From: Rhipicephalus microplus
Taxonomy: Eukaryota > Arthropoda > Arachnida > Ixodida > Ixodidae
Assembly (NCBI RefSeq): GCF_043290135.1
Contig: NC_134700.1
Location: forward strand, 164,209,772-164,273,771
Reading direction: 5' to 3'
DNA length: 64,000 nucleotides
Position 1 is the stretch's first letter. Every line of letters starts with the position of its first letter. Both the position numbers and the translations under genes were made by a program. The notes under the pieces were generated by a model, which was not told the DNA's origin, did not search any database, and saw only the letters and a program-made list of their open reading frames with translations. Below are positions 1 through 11,389 of this stretch, piece after piece.

Positions 1-1052
1 ATCGCATGGGTTCCACAACGTTCATCTTGGTCACCTTCGAAGGTACGCGCGTGCCTTTCTACATAAGTTATCAGGGTGGCATCACCAGATGCATACGCTA
101 TCGTCATAAGACGGAAGCCTGTAATCTCTGCCGCAAGCTTGGCTACAGACCAGACGTATGCCCAGGCGCCCCTCAGCCTTTATGTCCAATGTGTGGCATT
201 CCGAACCCCCTCCTTGATCACAAAAGTGCACCTAAGTGTGTGGTGTGCAACAGTGATCACCCCGCGGGCTCTCTCCAGTGCCCACAGCTCTACAAGCCCA
301 AACCAAAGCACGCACCCTCAACTTTCCAGCAAGATGCAGTTCCATTCCTCGACCCAAGCCCATCTTTCAAGAACGCCCCTAGAGAACGCTCACCCAGTAT
401 CACAAGACAGCAAAGCCGAAAAAGTCGCAGCCGCAGCCGAAGCCACAACAAAAGCATTCATCAAGACCCTAGCCCTCGGACTGGCCCTGTACACGAGGTG
501 AGCTGGGCTGATGTAGCCTCCCCTGAAAGCTCCATTCAAAAGCAGCTCAAGCTATTTGCAAGAGGAGATGGCTAAATTGAGGGCAGAAAATGCAAAACTA
601 CGCCCAGAGCTTCAGTCCTTCAAACAACCATCTACCTCCCCACATCTCCCCGCCTCATCTTTCACCCCTACACCTATCTCACCAGCACCAGCTCCATCTC
701 AATCACCCCTACAGCTGGGCACCCCGCTCAACCACCTGCGCAAAAATGAAAAGTCTCGACTCCTACATTGTCATTCGATGAGTGAGTAGACCAAGTCGAA
801 GCAACACTAGAGAAGGTTGACAAACAAAAAGCAAAAGTAACCAAGCTTGAGGAAAAGCTAGACAATTTTATTACCTTCTCCACAGCTTCTTTGCAGAAGC
901 TACATGAGTCCGTGGCCTCGATACAGCAAGCCGTGTTACTGATGCGACAAACCCTAGATAGAGCCACGCAGTGGATCAACATGGTCCATGCTAACTATCC
1001 AGAGCTTGACCAACCTAAGCCAAATCAACCTAGCAAAAATGGCTGCTCGTAA
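1..1052 (+). pseudogene. LINE A ORF1 (Gag-like nucleic-acid-binding protein), 5' truncated and frameshifted
   Basis: Encodes the RNA-binding ORF1 protein of the LINE. Residues about 35-95 of the first open stretch (6-575) carry three cysteine clusters: CNLC ending PDVC, CPMC with DH and KC, and CVVC with DH and QC. These match the tandem CCHC knuckles of I/Jockey-type ORF1 proteins. A basic Ser/Arg-rich segment (SRKSRSRSRS) follows, then a coiled coil starting near 556 (EEMAKLRAENAKLR). Frame breaks occur near 550 and 775. The last part, heptad-like again (EKVDKQKAKVTKLEEKL), runs in a third frame to TAA at 1050-1052. That stop overlaps the ORF2 ATG at 1039 by 14 bases. The native start lies upstream of the window. 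Confidence 0.82.
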
Positions 1053-4000
1053 CCACACTGAACTTTGCGTATGGCAAGACTTCTCTCTCTCATCTCCTTT
1101 AATCCCCTCACCCTTTCCCAAGTGCAGGGTAGCAAACCGGACGTGCGTCTGGTTGACCTCCCAGCCTTTCATTTCTTTCCTTCCTCCCCCCCCCACCGCG
1201 TATCGCAATGGTACTGCAGGGGGTTTCGCCGAAAAAAGGCGAACCTCCTGCAGTACATCAAATCACAATCTACCCCTCCTCCAATCATTGCGTTACAAGA
1301 AACAAATTGTGTAGTGCAGCTTCCAGGTTATAGAACGCATCAAAACCCGGATGATACTAAACCAAACACTGCTGTCTCAACTCAAAAGTACCTTACAGTT
1401 ACCTATTCAAAATTTGCTGACATCGACATTGACCACGACTTTCTCCACATACTACCTGATAAACTCAACTCACCATTCTTATACATTCTCAACGTATATA
1501 GTAGACCACAATAGGAAAGGCACCGTTTCGATTCCCTATTTGCCCGAGCTACATCCTCGGCAGGCAGACACACCCTCTTCATGGTGGGGGATTTCAACGC
1601 CTCCCACCCAACGTGGGGTTACACCGCATCTACACCGAAAGGTAGAGCCCTCTGGTCCCATATTCAGGCACATCGTTTAACACTGCACAACGACCCGGAG
1701 GATCCTACTCGTTTGGGCAACAGTGTGAACAAAGATACAACCCCCGATCTTACCCTCACTCACAATGCCCCAACAATGGTTCGGACTAACACCCAAACTA
1801 ATCTTGGCAGTGATAATTACATTATTAGCATTACTTTACAACTAAAACACAGACCCATTGCACCTAAACCACTGATGCTCACAGAATGGGACAAATTTAG
1901 AGAGACCCGCAACAGCACCGCTCCCTCACGTATTTCAACCTTACCGAGTGGACTCAACAGCTTCAAAAAGATGTTGAATTTCACACGAAGACTCTACCCC
2001 CCGACACCCCGATAACTACTCTCGACTCCAAACTTCTCCATATGTGGGAAGCAAAACAGTCACTTCTGCGACGGGGGAAACACCAGCGCCACAACAGGAA
2101 ACTCTGCATTAGGATAGCGAAGCTAGACCAACAAATCGAGCGATACACGACTCAATTGGCGGCACAGCAATGGGGTCAGCTTTGTGAAGGAACGCATGAC
2201 CACCTCAGTAATAAACGAACGTATCAACTTCTTAGACATCTGCTAGACCCCGGCACTTCTCGCGCACGACACTCTCACGCTATCACTAAACTGTTACACA
2301 AGCACAGTGACCATTTAGGACAGCTCTTCGATAACCTCCGCACGTTGCATTTACCTCAATTACGTAAGCATTCTATACCATCTTACGCAGGGAAACCTAA
2401 TAAGTCATTAGATGCGCCGATAACGGAAGCGGAAGTTAGGCACCCCCTCGCAACACTCCGTACCACGTCGGCTTCAGGCCGCGATGCGTTAACGACAAAT
2501 TACTAAGAAGTCTTGACCCTATTTCTAATAAAGCTTTGACGGAGTACTTTAACGACTGTTTTGACACGGGCACCTTTCCACCTTCGTGTAAAGATGCCAG
2601 AGTCATATTTATACCTAAATCGAACAAAGCTTCCTCAGTAGAAACTCTGAGGCCCATTTCCTCAACATCGTGTCTCGGAAAGACTATGGAGCATGTTGTG
2701 CTTGCACGCCTCCAGAGACCCGTGGAGGATAATGGACTACTGCCTCCAGAAATGATTGGTTTTAGGCCCTCACTATCAGCGCAAGATGCGATACTTCCCT
2801 TCAACACGGCATCACAACTCCTAACCAGAGCGAGGATACTCAGGCAATCTTTGGTCAGGACATACATGGAGCATTCAATAACGTAGCCCACTCAGCTATA
2901 TATGCTGGCCTCAACTGCATTTCCTGTGCCGCTAAAATCTACTCTTACATCAAAAGCTTCCTCACATACCGCACAGCTACATTAACATTAGGACCAGAAC
3001 ATTCCTCACCCTATACACTAGGCAGCTTCGGAACACCTCAAGGGTCAGTGCTCTCTCCAATCTTTTTTAACAAGGCTATGCTACCCTTATATACCTAACG
3101 CTCTTCAACATACCCCTGACTTGAACTTCTCCATCTATGCCGATGGTATCACCTTATGGGTGAAAGGAGGCTCAGATGGACACATTCAAGACACCCTACA
3201 AACAGCTGTAGATATAATAGCAGCACTAACATATCAGATGAATCTCTATTGTACCCCAACTAAATCAGAGTTACTACTTCTACTAGCTAATCGTCGGAAC
3301 AAACACGTTTCAATTATCTTAGTTCACATAAATGGGTGCCTCATTCCTAGAGTATCACGCATTCTTGTGCTAGGTTTATTTATCCAAAACAACCGACTTT
3401 ATACGTACACACTCGAAGCTTTACGCAATACCATTGAAAACACCCTAAGAATAATAGGAAGAATCTCAGGGAAAGATGGAGGGCTCCGAGAGTCAGAGTT
3501 ACTTCGTGTAATACAAGCTTTTGTGATTAGTAATATCACATATACCCTCCCTTACCTTCACCTTAAATTAGCCGAGGAGGAATCGGTCAACACCCTCCTC
3601 CGCAGAGTTTAGAGATACGCGCTAGGCATTGCAATCAATACCTCTAACGCACTACTCCACCAGATAGGAGTCATAAATACCCTGCGTGAAATCCGTGAAG
3701 CCCATTTAATAGCTCAATACGCAAGGCTCGCGACCACTAGCGCAGGTCGCCACATTTTATCGTCTACCCGAATTAACTTCACCTCACTCACCAATGCTAA
3801 ATACAACACTCCCCCAAACATACACGAACAATTACTCATACCACCCCTTCCTAAAAACATGCATCCAACAAATCACACTAAGCGTAGAATCCAAACAGCA
3901 AAAGCTCTTCAGAAAAAAATGCATGGAACCAATGACGTGCTCTATGTCGATGCGGCAGAATACCCATCCTCCTCATCCTATGTTCTCTCTGCTGTCGACT

Positions 4001-4650
4001 ATAACGGCAAGGCACCCACAACGGCATCCATCACTGTCAACTCTTCGGAGGAGGCAGAGGAGGCTGCCATCGCTTTAGGTATATCCATCCCCAATATCAC
4101 TATGATTGTAAGTGACTCCACAACTGCCATACGCAACTTCAGCGCAGGTCTCATCTCCTCAACTGCCCTTTCAACTCTTAAGAAACATCCTCCGACGCAA
4201 GACGTTGTTGAGGCGGCTCTTACCTGTGCTCAAGGAACGACCGGCCGAGCGCAGGCCTCTGATGGCGCCTTAGACCACGCGGCCTTTTTCAGCGCGAGAG
4301 ATCGTATAACAAATCACTACCGCCTACAGCGCACTATATCCCCCCCTTACATCATGGAGCCTCGCGCTATCATGAAATACTATGGCGGCAGTTACAGACA
4401 CGTACGTTCTACCCCATCCTTTCGCCATTTTATACACCCTGCGATATACCCCTCTGCTTTGTCCATTTTCTGTCAAAAAAGAGCTAACCTAGACCATATC
4501 ATGTTGGGGTGTACTGGAAACCCTCCACCCAATTTTCTACACATTAATAGTAAGGAGCAGTGGGAGGCTGCTATGTGCAGCTCGGCACCCGAGGTCCAGG
4601 ACCAGATCTTGGATTGGGCCAAGAGGGTAGCGGAGACCTACGCTGGGTAG
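1039..4650 (+). pseudogene. LINE A ORF2: endonuclease, reverse transcriptase, RNase H (broken)
   Basis: Polyprotein that would nick target DNA and prime reverse transcription. It starts at ATG 1039 (MAARNHTELC), is interrupted by an insertion at 1078-1197, and resumes as CRGFRRKKANLLQYI near 1215. Endonuclease motifs: ALQET, VGDFNASHPTWGY (about 1582) and GSDNYII (about 1810), where the family normally has SDHY, so the catalytic His is Asn here. RT motifs: KDARVIFIPK, LRPISSTSCLGK, motif A DIHGAFNNV (about 2858), motif B GTPQGSVLSP (about 3030) and motif C YADG (about 3137) in place of YADD. RNase H (about 3935-4300) shows VLYVDAAEY, SEEAEEAAIAL and VSDSTTAI. A C-terminal LDHIMLGC remnant precedes the stop TAG at 4648. 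Two in-frame stops and at least four frameshifts make it nonfunctional. Confidence 0.88.
1078..1197 (+). mobile_element. Nested 120 bp insertion: 3' tail of LINE family B
   Basis: A 120 bp stretch (CT-rich, then TGCAGGGTAGCAAACCGG, then CTGGTTGACCTCCCAGCC, then TTTC/TTCC repeats and poly-C) interrupts ORF2 between codons for CVWQ and WYCRGF. It is flanked by an 11 bp target-site duplication, GCGTATGGCAA at 1067-1077 and GCGTATCGCAA at 1198-1208 (10 of 11 match). Insert plus one duplication is 131 bp, which shifts the frame by exactly the amount seen between the two ORF2 segments. The same module forms the 3' end of the RNase H LINE at 29.1-30.5 kb (minus) and recurs near 15.84 and 43.73 kb. 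This copy is therefore an extreme 5' truncation product of that LINE, or a SINE sharing its tail. Confidence 0.8.
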
Positions 4651-4718
4651 GCTCCTCTGACACTCCACCACCGCACCTTTCCCTTTTGGGATGAATAAAG
4701 TTTTCTCCTCCTCCTCCG

Positions 4719-4841
4719 GCTGCGCGGCAGTGCAACGCCATGAGGAGCCGCTCGCGTTTGAGCGGGCGTTCGGCGTCTTGGACGAGATTGCAGGAGGAGC
4801 TCACATGAGCTGATCGGATCAGGCAGAAGACATAAAAAATA
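4719..4841. other. Short unannotated spacer
   Basis: Between the LINE 3' end and the next repeat. GC-rich, with no coding signal or recognised repeat. Confidence 0.4.
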
Positions 4842-5031
4842 CAGCATGTCAACGGAGTGAATGATGATGAGTGGGGCGAAGCTTCGATGGCTTTTATCGG
4901 TAAACCGTGAATCGTCTGTCCATCCGTCCGTCCATCTGTCTGTCAGTCCGCACGAGCTGATTGAGTCATAGAACTAGGCGGTCACGTACCAAGAGAGACA
5001 TGATGTACAGACCCAGGAGCTTCGCCCCTAG
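4842..5031 (+). repeat. GGGGCGAAGC composite repeat, short copy
   Basis: Begins with a head module (CAGCATGTC, then GTGAATGATGATGAGTGG, then GGCGAAGC), contains a short run of CCATCCGTCCGTC/CTGTCTGTC tetranucleotides at about 4915-4950, and ends with GGAGCTTCGCCCCTA, an inverted match to the head's GGGGCGAAGC. Head modules of the same sequence occur at 5037, 45837 and 61810. It has no coding capacity and is probably a non-autonomous element. Confidence 0.6.
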
Positions 5032-5036
5032 ACATC

Positions 5037-5094
5037 GCAGCATATCCATGGAGTGAATGATTATGAGTGGGTGTAGCGTCCATCCGTCCGTCCT

Positions 5095-5176
<82 letters not shown>

Positions 5177-5180
5177 CGTT
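5037..5180 (+). repeat. GGGGCGAAGC repeat, second head followed by a (TGTC)n array
   Basis: A second head (CAGCATATCCATGGAGTGAA) starts six bases after the first copy ends and runs into an almost pure (TGTC)n array at about 5097-5176 (20 units). The array yields spurious cysteine/serine-rich open frames on both strands. No tail module is recognisable downstream, so this copy is truncated. Confidence 0.65.
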
Positions 5181-5285
5181 TCTCTTTCCACCCGTCCTTC
5201 TATTACACATCTATTGAATTTCTTTTAAAGGACATAGACACAAAACGACATTTATTTAACCATTCATAAACTAGAGGTGTCTACG

Positions 5286-5286
<1 letters not shown>

Positions 5287-5351
<65 letters not shown>

Positions 5352-5370
5352 CACTACTACTACTACTACA
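5287..5370 (+). repeat. (CTA)n trinucleotide microsatellite
   Basis: About 28 CTA/TAC units with one TTCC interruption at about 5350. The same triplet is the core of the composite repeat at 46553-46612, so this may be another remnant of that family. Confidence 0.75.
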
Positions 5371-5400
5371 GAGAAGGAATCGACCCCCATTCCTTATATA

Positions 5401-5620
5401 GGCCCGTATTCACAAACCATTATCAGCCTTACCCCAAGTTTTTTCATCGGGTATAAGCATTTATCGCACTTGGTGTAGAAAGCAGGCCAGTATTCATGAA
5501 CGAATCGTGTTGTGGTTTTTTACCTCATTACTATTTTTTGTGCCTTTATAACGCATTCAAAGGGTACCGAAACTTGAGAAAAACTCGAGGCAATGTCAAG
5601 GATGGTTGTGATTACGGGCC
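5401..5620. mobile_element. Candidate 220 bp MITE with terminal inverted repeats
   Basis: Starts GGCCCGTATTCACAAAC at 5401 and ends with the complement of GGCCCGTAATCACAAC at 5620, an imperfect terminal inverted repeat of about 16 bp. A diverged internal repeat of the terminus (GGCCAGTATTCATGAACG) lies near 5490. No ORF. Flanks are ATA on the left and TTA on the right, so a 3 bp duplication is possible but not exact. Superfamily unassigned. Confidence 0.55.
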
Positions 5621-8469
5621 TTAGTTGCTTCGCCACAAAGCACCATTAGGCAAACACACGAACTTATGCGCCTTTTTCTTAAAATTGTATGCAGTTATCA
5701 AGAAACAACACTCATGAAAATTTCTGTGCCTCTCACGCGTTGTGCGAATCGGTGTCGTGCGTAGCTGTCAGAACGAAGCTGCCTGTTTTGCGACTCTCGG
5801 CGTTAGGTGAGGTGTTGCTAAGCTTACCGACGACTTTCCTCAAAGTCAGCAATTCTGTGCCATACATGATCTTAGGAGCAACAATTGACGGGTGGTTTGT
5901 TGTGAAGCTTTCGGCTTAAAGTAAAACTACACGTGAAAACCAAATGGCTCGACGGTAGCCTATAGGAAATAATACTGGCTTAGAGAATTGTGGTAGAACT
6001 AATTCCAAATTATGTAGAAACTGCGAAAACACTCCTTTCTGGGTTTCAAACTCTGCAATGAACACCGGCGGCCACCGGTTTAGGCTCGCGTGTTCTGCTA
6101 AGAAAAGATCTGTCGCCCCATTAGTGTAGTTTCGTCAGTGCCTGATTGTAGGCCATCGATCGGACGAAAGAAAACCATACGCAGTAATGCAGGGCTTCTA
6201 TATTTTACCCGGATTTTTTATAAAGGTCATGCAATTTTCACGGTTTTGAAGTATTCAGTTGAGTGTCGCACTGGTTAATTATTTCTCTTTTTACTTTTTT
6301 TCATTTTTTCTGAGTTTTCAAAATTGTTGTATCTCTTACTCTCTAGCTCGGTTAGTTCCATTTTCTTTGTTTCGATCATAAATCAAGTATCAAATGTCAC
6401 GCCTGGTTAGACCATTTACACACATAGTCCTCAAAAACAAACAGATAGAAAGCAGCCATAATGAGGCAGTCGAATATCCCGAAAACCTAGAGAAGTATTT
6501 GTTGAGTGCATTGAAGAGAGGCTTCGCACGCAGCCGCTTGATAGGAGTGCGTTTGCTCTTGTTAGGCGGCGCGCGTGCATTTCTGAGGTTAAGCTATTAC
6601 ACGTGTCGCCGCAGCATAGCCTTTTATGACAATATTATTTATATACATTCGTAGCACCTTTGATCTTTGTTGTTTACGTTTGCTCTCGTGTCAAATGCTT
6701 TTACGCCAGCGTCGTTATTGCAATGTTTTCTTAAAAGTAATGGTGATTCCAAGCTCGTGCCAGTCAGTTTACATGCTCAGTTTGTCTTCTACTTCACATT
6801 CTACCGCTAGAGAGTAGCTTTAACTTTGATTTTACCATTCACGACCTCTCGGCCGTTTTGTGTACTCATGATTGTTTTGTCTGGCTTGCAACTGTGAGAA
6901 CGTTGTACTCGTAATTTCTAGCTTCCTGTTCAAAAAGCACGAAACTACAACGAAAGTTACACGGCTTCTTTTTGAAATAAAAAGATAGACAAGCTATGAC
7001 ACTGTCAAGAAAACTCACGACCTCTTGCCCTGTCGAAAAATTTTGACCAAGCGATGCTTGGCGTCTGCATGCCCGACCTTCTACTTCATTTCTTTCTTCT
7101 TTTTTTTCATTTTATAGTCGGTTGTTTTCTTGCTATATTTTTATTTTCTGTTTCGTTTTTTCTCTTCTCTTTCTTTTTCTTCACTTCTGTGCTGTCTTTT
7201 TGTGCTCATTCTTTGTCTCATTTCTCTTAGTATCTTTCCAGTTTCTAGCTTTCCTTTCTTTTTCTTTCTTCTCTTCTTTTCGTTCTATTGCAGTGCGCAA
7301 TACTTCCTCAGAACTGTCACCTTGCTCTATGCCGAGAATAAAACTTTCATGGATGATTTATCAGACGCAAAAAGTCAGTCGCTACAGGCTCCAATGACGG
7401 TCATGCGTTCATTCCCGGGCAAAGATCAATCATCCCAACGTGGAATGAAAAGCCACTTCGATGAAAGAACATATTTCTATAATAGCCCACCATATCATAT
7501 CGTATATTGTCGCTGACTAGCATGCGATCAAGTGAGCATTAATTATTGAAAAACTACGCACACACACACTGTGTATGTCACCGGCCCAACTTCGAATTGC
7601 TTATTTTTTGTACGCTCGCCGGTGTCGGTCTCATCCTATACGATGCCACCCCAGAAGCTTAACAAGTTTCGCTTGAACCTTTGTCGTTGCCCGAGACCTA
7701 TACACCTGCGATGGGAGTGTATGAGGAGTTGAATAATTGTGCTAATTTGCCACGAGGTGTCGGGGAACCAAATGACTTCATCAGTGTCTGTCAACACTTA
7801 CATCTTAGGTCGGACACTACAACGACCAAATACGGGTGTTACAAGGACGTCCCAGCACCAAGTATCGTACAATAACCACAAATATGCTGAAATGCCAGTG
7901 TTGGCGCAGAAACGTTTTTGAAATGGTGAACAAAGCGCACAAACCTATAAACTACACATTTTCGTAAGCAGCCTCAATTAGCACTTACATGCGTTTATTC
8001 CCACGAAATGAATAAAGAATACAGATTAAAAAAGCCGTTGTTGGTCAGAGTGAACGCTTATTTAGCATTGGCATTGAAAAATTGTTTCATTTAGGTATTT
8101 TTCTAGCCTCACCCACAATCAATTGAACATTGCTTTGGCGACATCCCGCCATTATTTAGAAAATGCGCTATGACTTTTGGACATGATGGAGGTCTTTTGG
8201 GTGACAAAAAGTGCTGTGAAAAACGCGACGAGTCTCTGAAAGCTCTCAACGTTACGCTGAGCATTCTCAGAGGGGCCTCAATCCTTCTAATGAAGCATAC
8301 ATACCCTTTTGGCGTAGTGCTTCAACCGCTGAGCTTCAGTGCTGTAAAGGCCCAGAATTTGGAGGCAATGGTAGCCAAATGCTTACGTTTCAGCGGTGTG
8401 AGTATATTCGCTGCGCTCACACTTCCTGAGTTGGCGCATCGTACGGGACTTCATTTGTGGCTACACGAG
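5621..8469. other. Intergenic or intronic DNA, no gene recognised
   Basis: A/T-rich sequence. The pyrimidine tract at 7080-7290 produces Phe/Leu/Ser-rich open frames that I regard as artefacts. A 101-codon frame at 8170-8475 (plus) has no recognised motif. Its last bases (TTTTAGGGGCGAAGC) already belong to the next repeat, which argues against it being a gene. Confidence 0.5.
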
Positions 8470-8930
8470 TTTTAGGGGCGAAGCTCTTTAGGGTGTGGCC
8501 CTTTCCACCGTCCGATAGTGTATGTAGTCACCGATGGCACATACTCGAAAGATCGGTCTTTAGAATGTCCGCTGGGTGGTGGCACTTGTATATGATGTAT
8601 ACATGATGAAAAGATGCGAGATGGCTGTACTTGGAGTGTTCACTAGATAGACGGACGGACGGATGGACATACAGAGAGATGGAAGGACTGATGGACGCAC
8701 AGACAGAGAGGCGGATGCATGGACGGACGCATGGACGGACAGATAGACAGACAGAGGGGTGGCCACACGAACAGTACCACGGACGTAGGGATAAACATAC
8801 GGAAGAATGGACGTACGAATGGATGCATGGAGGGATGCACAGAAGGACAACTGCACCGATGGTCACACGGATGGATGGACACACGGACGGACGCATGGAC
8901 GAACGCAAGGACGGACGGTGCAAATACTGA
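8470..8930 (-). repeat. GGGGCGAAGC composite repeat, minus strand, tetranucleotide core
   Basis: On the plus strand it opens with TTTTAGGGGCGAAGCTC (tail module, inverted), passes a conserved right module (GCGAGATGGCTG, then TGGAGTGTTCACTAGATAGA at about 8632) and enters a degenerate GGACGGACGGATG/GGACAGAC array at 8650-8925. The right module read on the minus strand (GTGAACACTCCAAGTAC) recurs at about 46050 and, slightly changed, at about 62265. The head module is missing. Open frames across the array, including 131-163 codon ones, come from the repeat. Confidence 0.7.
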
Positions 8931-10003
8931 CGATGAGTGCGCTGGGTTCTCCATTATAGTTACACCTTGGTTTCTCCGGTGTTTACTGCTTATCGGTGGG
9001 CTATACGAGGCAAGCTGGTACCTTAATGGATGCGAAAATGAGAACGTATGGATGACGTGCTTCCCGAAACCTTGTCTCTGGTGCCCGGGCTTTTCGAAAA
9101 AAAAAGTTGCAAGGAAACAGTTTTTGAAATGCAATACGCCAGTGGTTCTCGGCTCTCATCAGGCCCGTACCTAGGACCAGAGGCCCTACGCTGCCTCCCT
9201 ACTCGCCCCAGAAGCTATAGGAGAGGGGGGTGCTTTCTTGGAAATATTGAACAAAAATGGGTCCTTTTCTGAAATCGCCAAGAGCTTTAACAACCTCGCT
9301 CCCCCTCCCCCAAGAAATAAGAACTTGGTTCGATCTTGGCTACAATTATAGTTAAAAAGCTACACGAGCATAATAAACCGCTTAATAAATAAGGACGGGA
9401 CAGGTTTGCCTGAGAAAACTATATGAGGCAGAATTTGCGCCTCCTTGAAAAGGTAAAAAGAAAAGGCAATTATCCAGTTGCCCCCCCCCCCCCCCCCACA
9501 CACACACAATCGTTTACGCATGCTTGTGCGTGGGACACAAAAAATAGGCACGCAATGAAGTATGCTATAGGAAAGAATTCTTTCTTAAGCTCTTCATCCT
9601 ATGGAAATAGGTGGGACCACAGAACAGGAATCGCAGATATCATTGCGCTTGGAACGAGAAAATACTGGCACGAAGACGAACGTATGAAGGATGTGTTGCG
9701 AGTTTCGAGCCTCACGCATTCTAGATAAGAGCAATGCTGAAGTGGGATTTCGCAGGAATCTTCGTTTTCAGAACGTACCAAGATCGCGAAAAAAATGAAG
9801 TGTTCGCACCTAGAGTGCTGCGCAGTGTAAAGAGGTCCACGCAATGGGACGGTCGCAGTCGGCAAGGGTTTGGGAATAGAACGTTGAAGTTTCTATATCT
9901 CCCTTCCAAGAAATATATAGCTCCCCTGCGTAGGATGCACGAGTAAATAGCGCTACCATTGCTCAAAAACTTCCGTCTTGATAAAAGGAGGAAGTAAACT
10001 CAC
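8931..10003. other. No gene recognised; contains a poly-C/CA tract
   Basis: Mixed-composition DNA with a run of about 17 C followed by (CA)n at 9481-9508. Open frames near 9600-9965 are short, overlap on both strands and have no recognised motif. Confidence 0.5.
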
Positions 10004-10063
10004 TTCGTTTTCGCAAGTTATTCTAAGCATCCAGGAAAATGTCAGAGCCCTGAATGCAGCAGC

Positions 10064-11389
10064 CTAATAAAAGAGGGATTTCTCACAAACTATTTTGCAT
10101 GTTGGGGGCAAGTTCAAAGATCCAAAAGAAACCCCCTTCTCCAAAAAAGAGACGGAAAAAAAACAGCAGCTTCCGAAGTGCTGCGTATTCAGCCCCCCCC
10201 CCCTCTTTTTTTTGATACTGAATAACCATCAACATTCCAATTAAAAAAAACACAAACGCACAAAACTCACTGCTATTTTAATCTATAACTTTTTTATGCC
10301 TTATGAAGTAGTTTGAGGTAACATTTTATTGGTTTATTAAGGTATGTTGGCTTAATCATTTCTAAAAACAAGGTTTCACGAGTGTAAAACTAAACATTGC
10401 GTTAGACTATTACGAATATTGCAACTTTAGCTACATCACAATCCAGTGCCTTCGTATGACTGTAGGTAAACGTTATGTGGAAATGCCAACGCCTATTAAC
10501 AATATGCACAGTTCCGCATTCCCGGTGTCTCAATCGGCCAATTTTGCTTATTCTTGAGCTCTATACTTTGTCCTATCGCTTAACCAGTGACGCCGTGTTT
10601 CGGTAATTTACCTAAGGGGTAGCATACTTTATTCTAAAGTCATAAATAAATCAATGTACGCTTGCAGCGGTGAGCAAGACAAGACATTGTGACTACCTTT
10701 CATGGCTCCCATTCGATGCAGCACTGATCTATGTATATCAAAATGTAAAGGTAGAACTTCACGTTTATCTTCTTACCGGTGCTCTGTACATCAGGCGAAA
10801 CACACACAGGGAGTAAACGAGAACGAGAGAGAAACACGGGTGAGGAAAACGGAGGAATGTTTGGGACAAGACAGCTCACTATATGTGCTTGAGGAAAAGA
10901 GAAACAGTCGACTACTTTAAGAATCCACTTGGCTCAAACAAGAAACATATCAAGAACCAAATGGCTTGGCCAAGTCTTGTCAAAAAGTTGCTGTTCGACC
11001 GCTTTCGTTCATTGAGTTTCCATCTACTTGAAGGCTTTCGTGTCGTTGACATGGAAGGTTCCATGGTCTGGTAAATCACCCTAAAATAGCTCGTGTTGAA
11101 CTAGAGAATTCGTCATACAGGTGACCAAGTTTATCTGCTAGGGAAGGGGCATTATTTCTGATGCAATTAGCTTTTGCGGCTCGGAAGAATAACGTTGAAG
11201 GAAACTACTTTTATTTGAAAAAAAAAAACAGATTGCAGGAAGACGCGGCTCATTTGGCGCACGACTGTGCAGCACTTTTTCCTTCAAACTTGTTTACACG
11301 TACGTATAACTCGTTTGATTATTTCGCCGTCGCGTCGACTTGTATATTATTTAGCGCAGTGATTGTCGTACACGAGTAAACACCGGCCC
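10064..11389. other. No gene recognised
   Basis: A/T-rich with homopolymer runs (for example C9 and T8 near 10195-10215). No repeat family or domain identified. Confidence 0.5.

Larger units (their letters stand above)
1..4718 (+). mobile_element. Degenerate non-LTR retrotransposon (LINE family A, RNase H-bearing, I-like)
   Basis: Remains of an autonomous LINE, cut at its 5' end by the window edge. In order it holds an ORF1 with CCHC-type zinc knuckles and a coiled coil, an ORF2 with APE-type endonuclease, reverse transcriptase and RNase H, and a short 3' UTR with AATAAA at 4694-4699 followed by T/C-rich CTC repeats ending near 4718. An RNase H domain after the RT is typical of the I group of LINEs. 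ORF2 changes frame several times (about 1930, 2490, 2860 and 3090) and has in-frame stops at 1512 and 3610, so this copy is dead. A second repeat is nested at 1078-1197. The clade assignment is inferred from domain order, not from a tree. Confidence 0.9.

Noticed and set aside
7122..7516. Hydrophobic frames of 91 and 128 codons
   Set aside because: Produced by a T/C-rich stretch; two frames overlap and neither has a motif.
8528..9174. Overlapping 98-163 codon frames rich in Pro/Ser/His or Asp/Gly/Arg
   Set aside because: They are translations of a tetranucleotide array in several frames on both strands.
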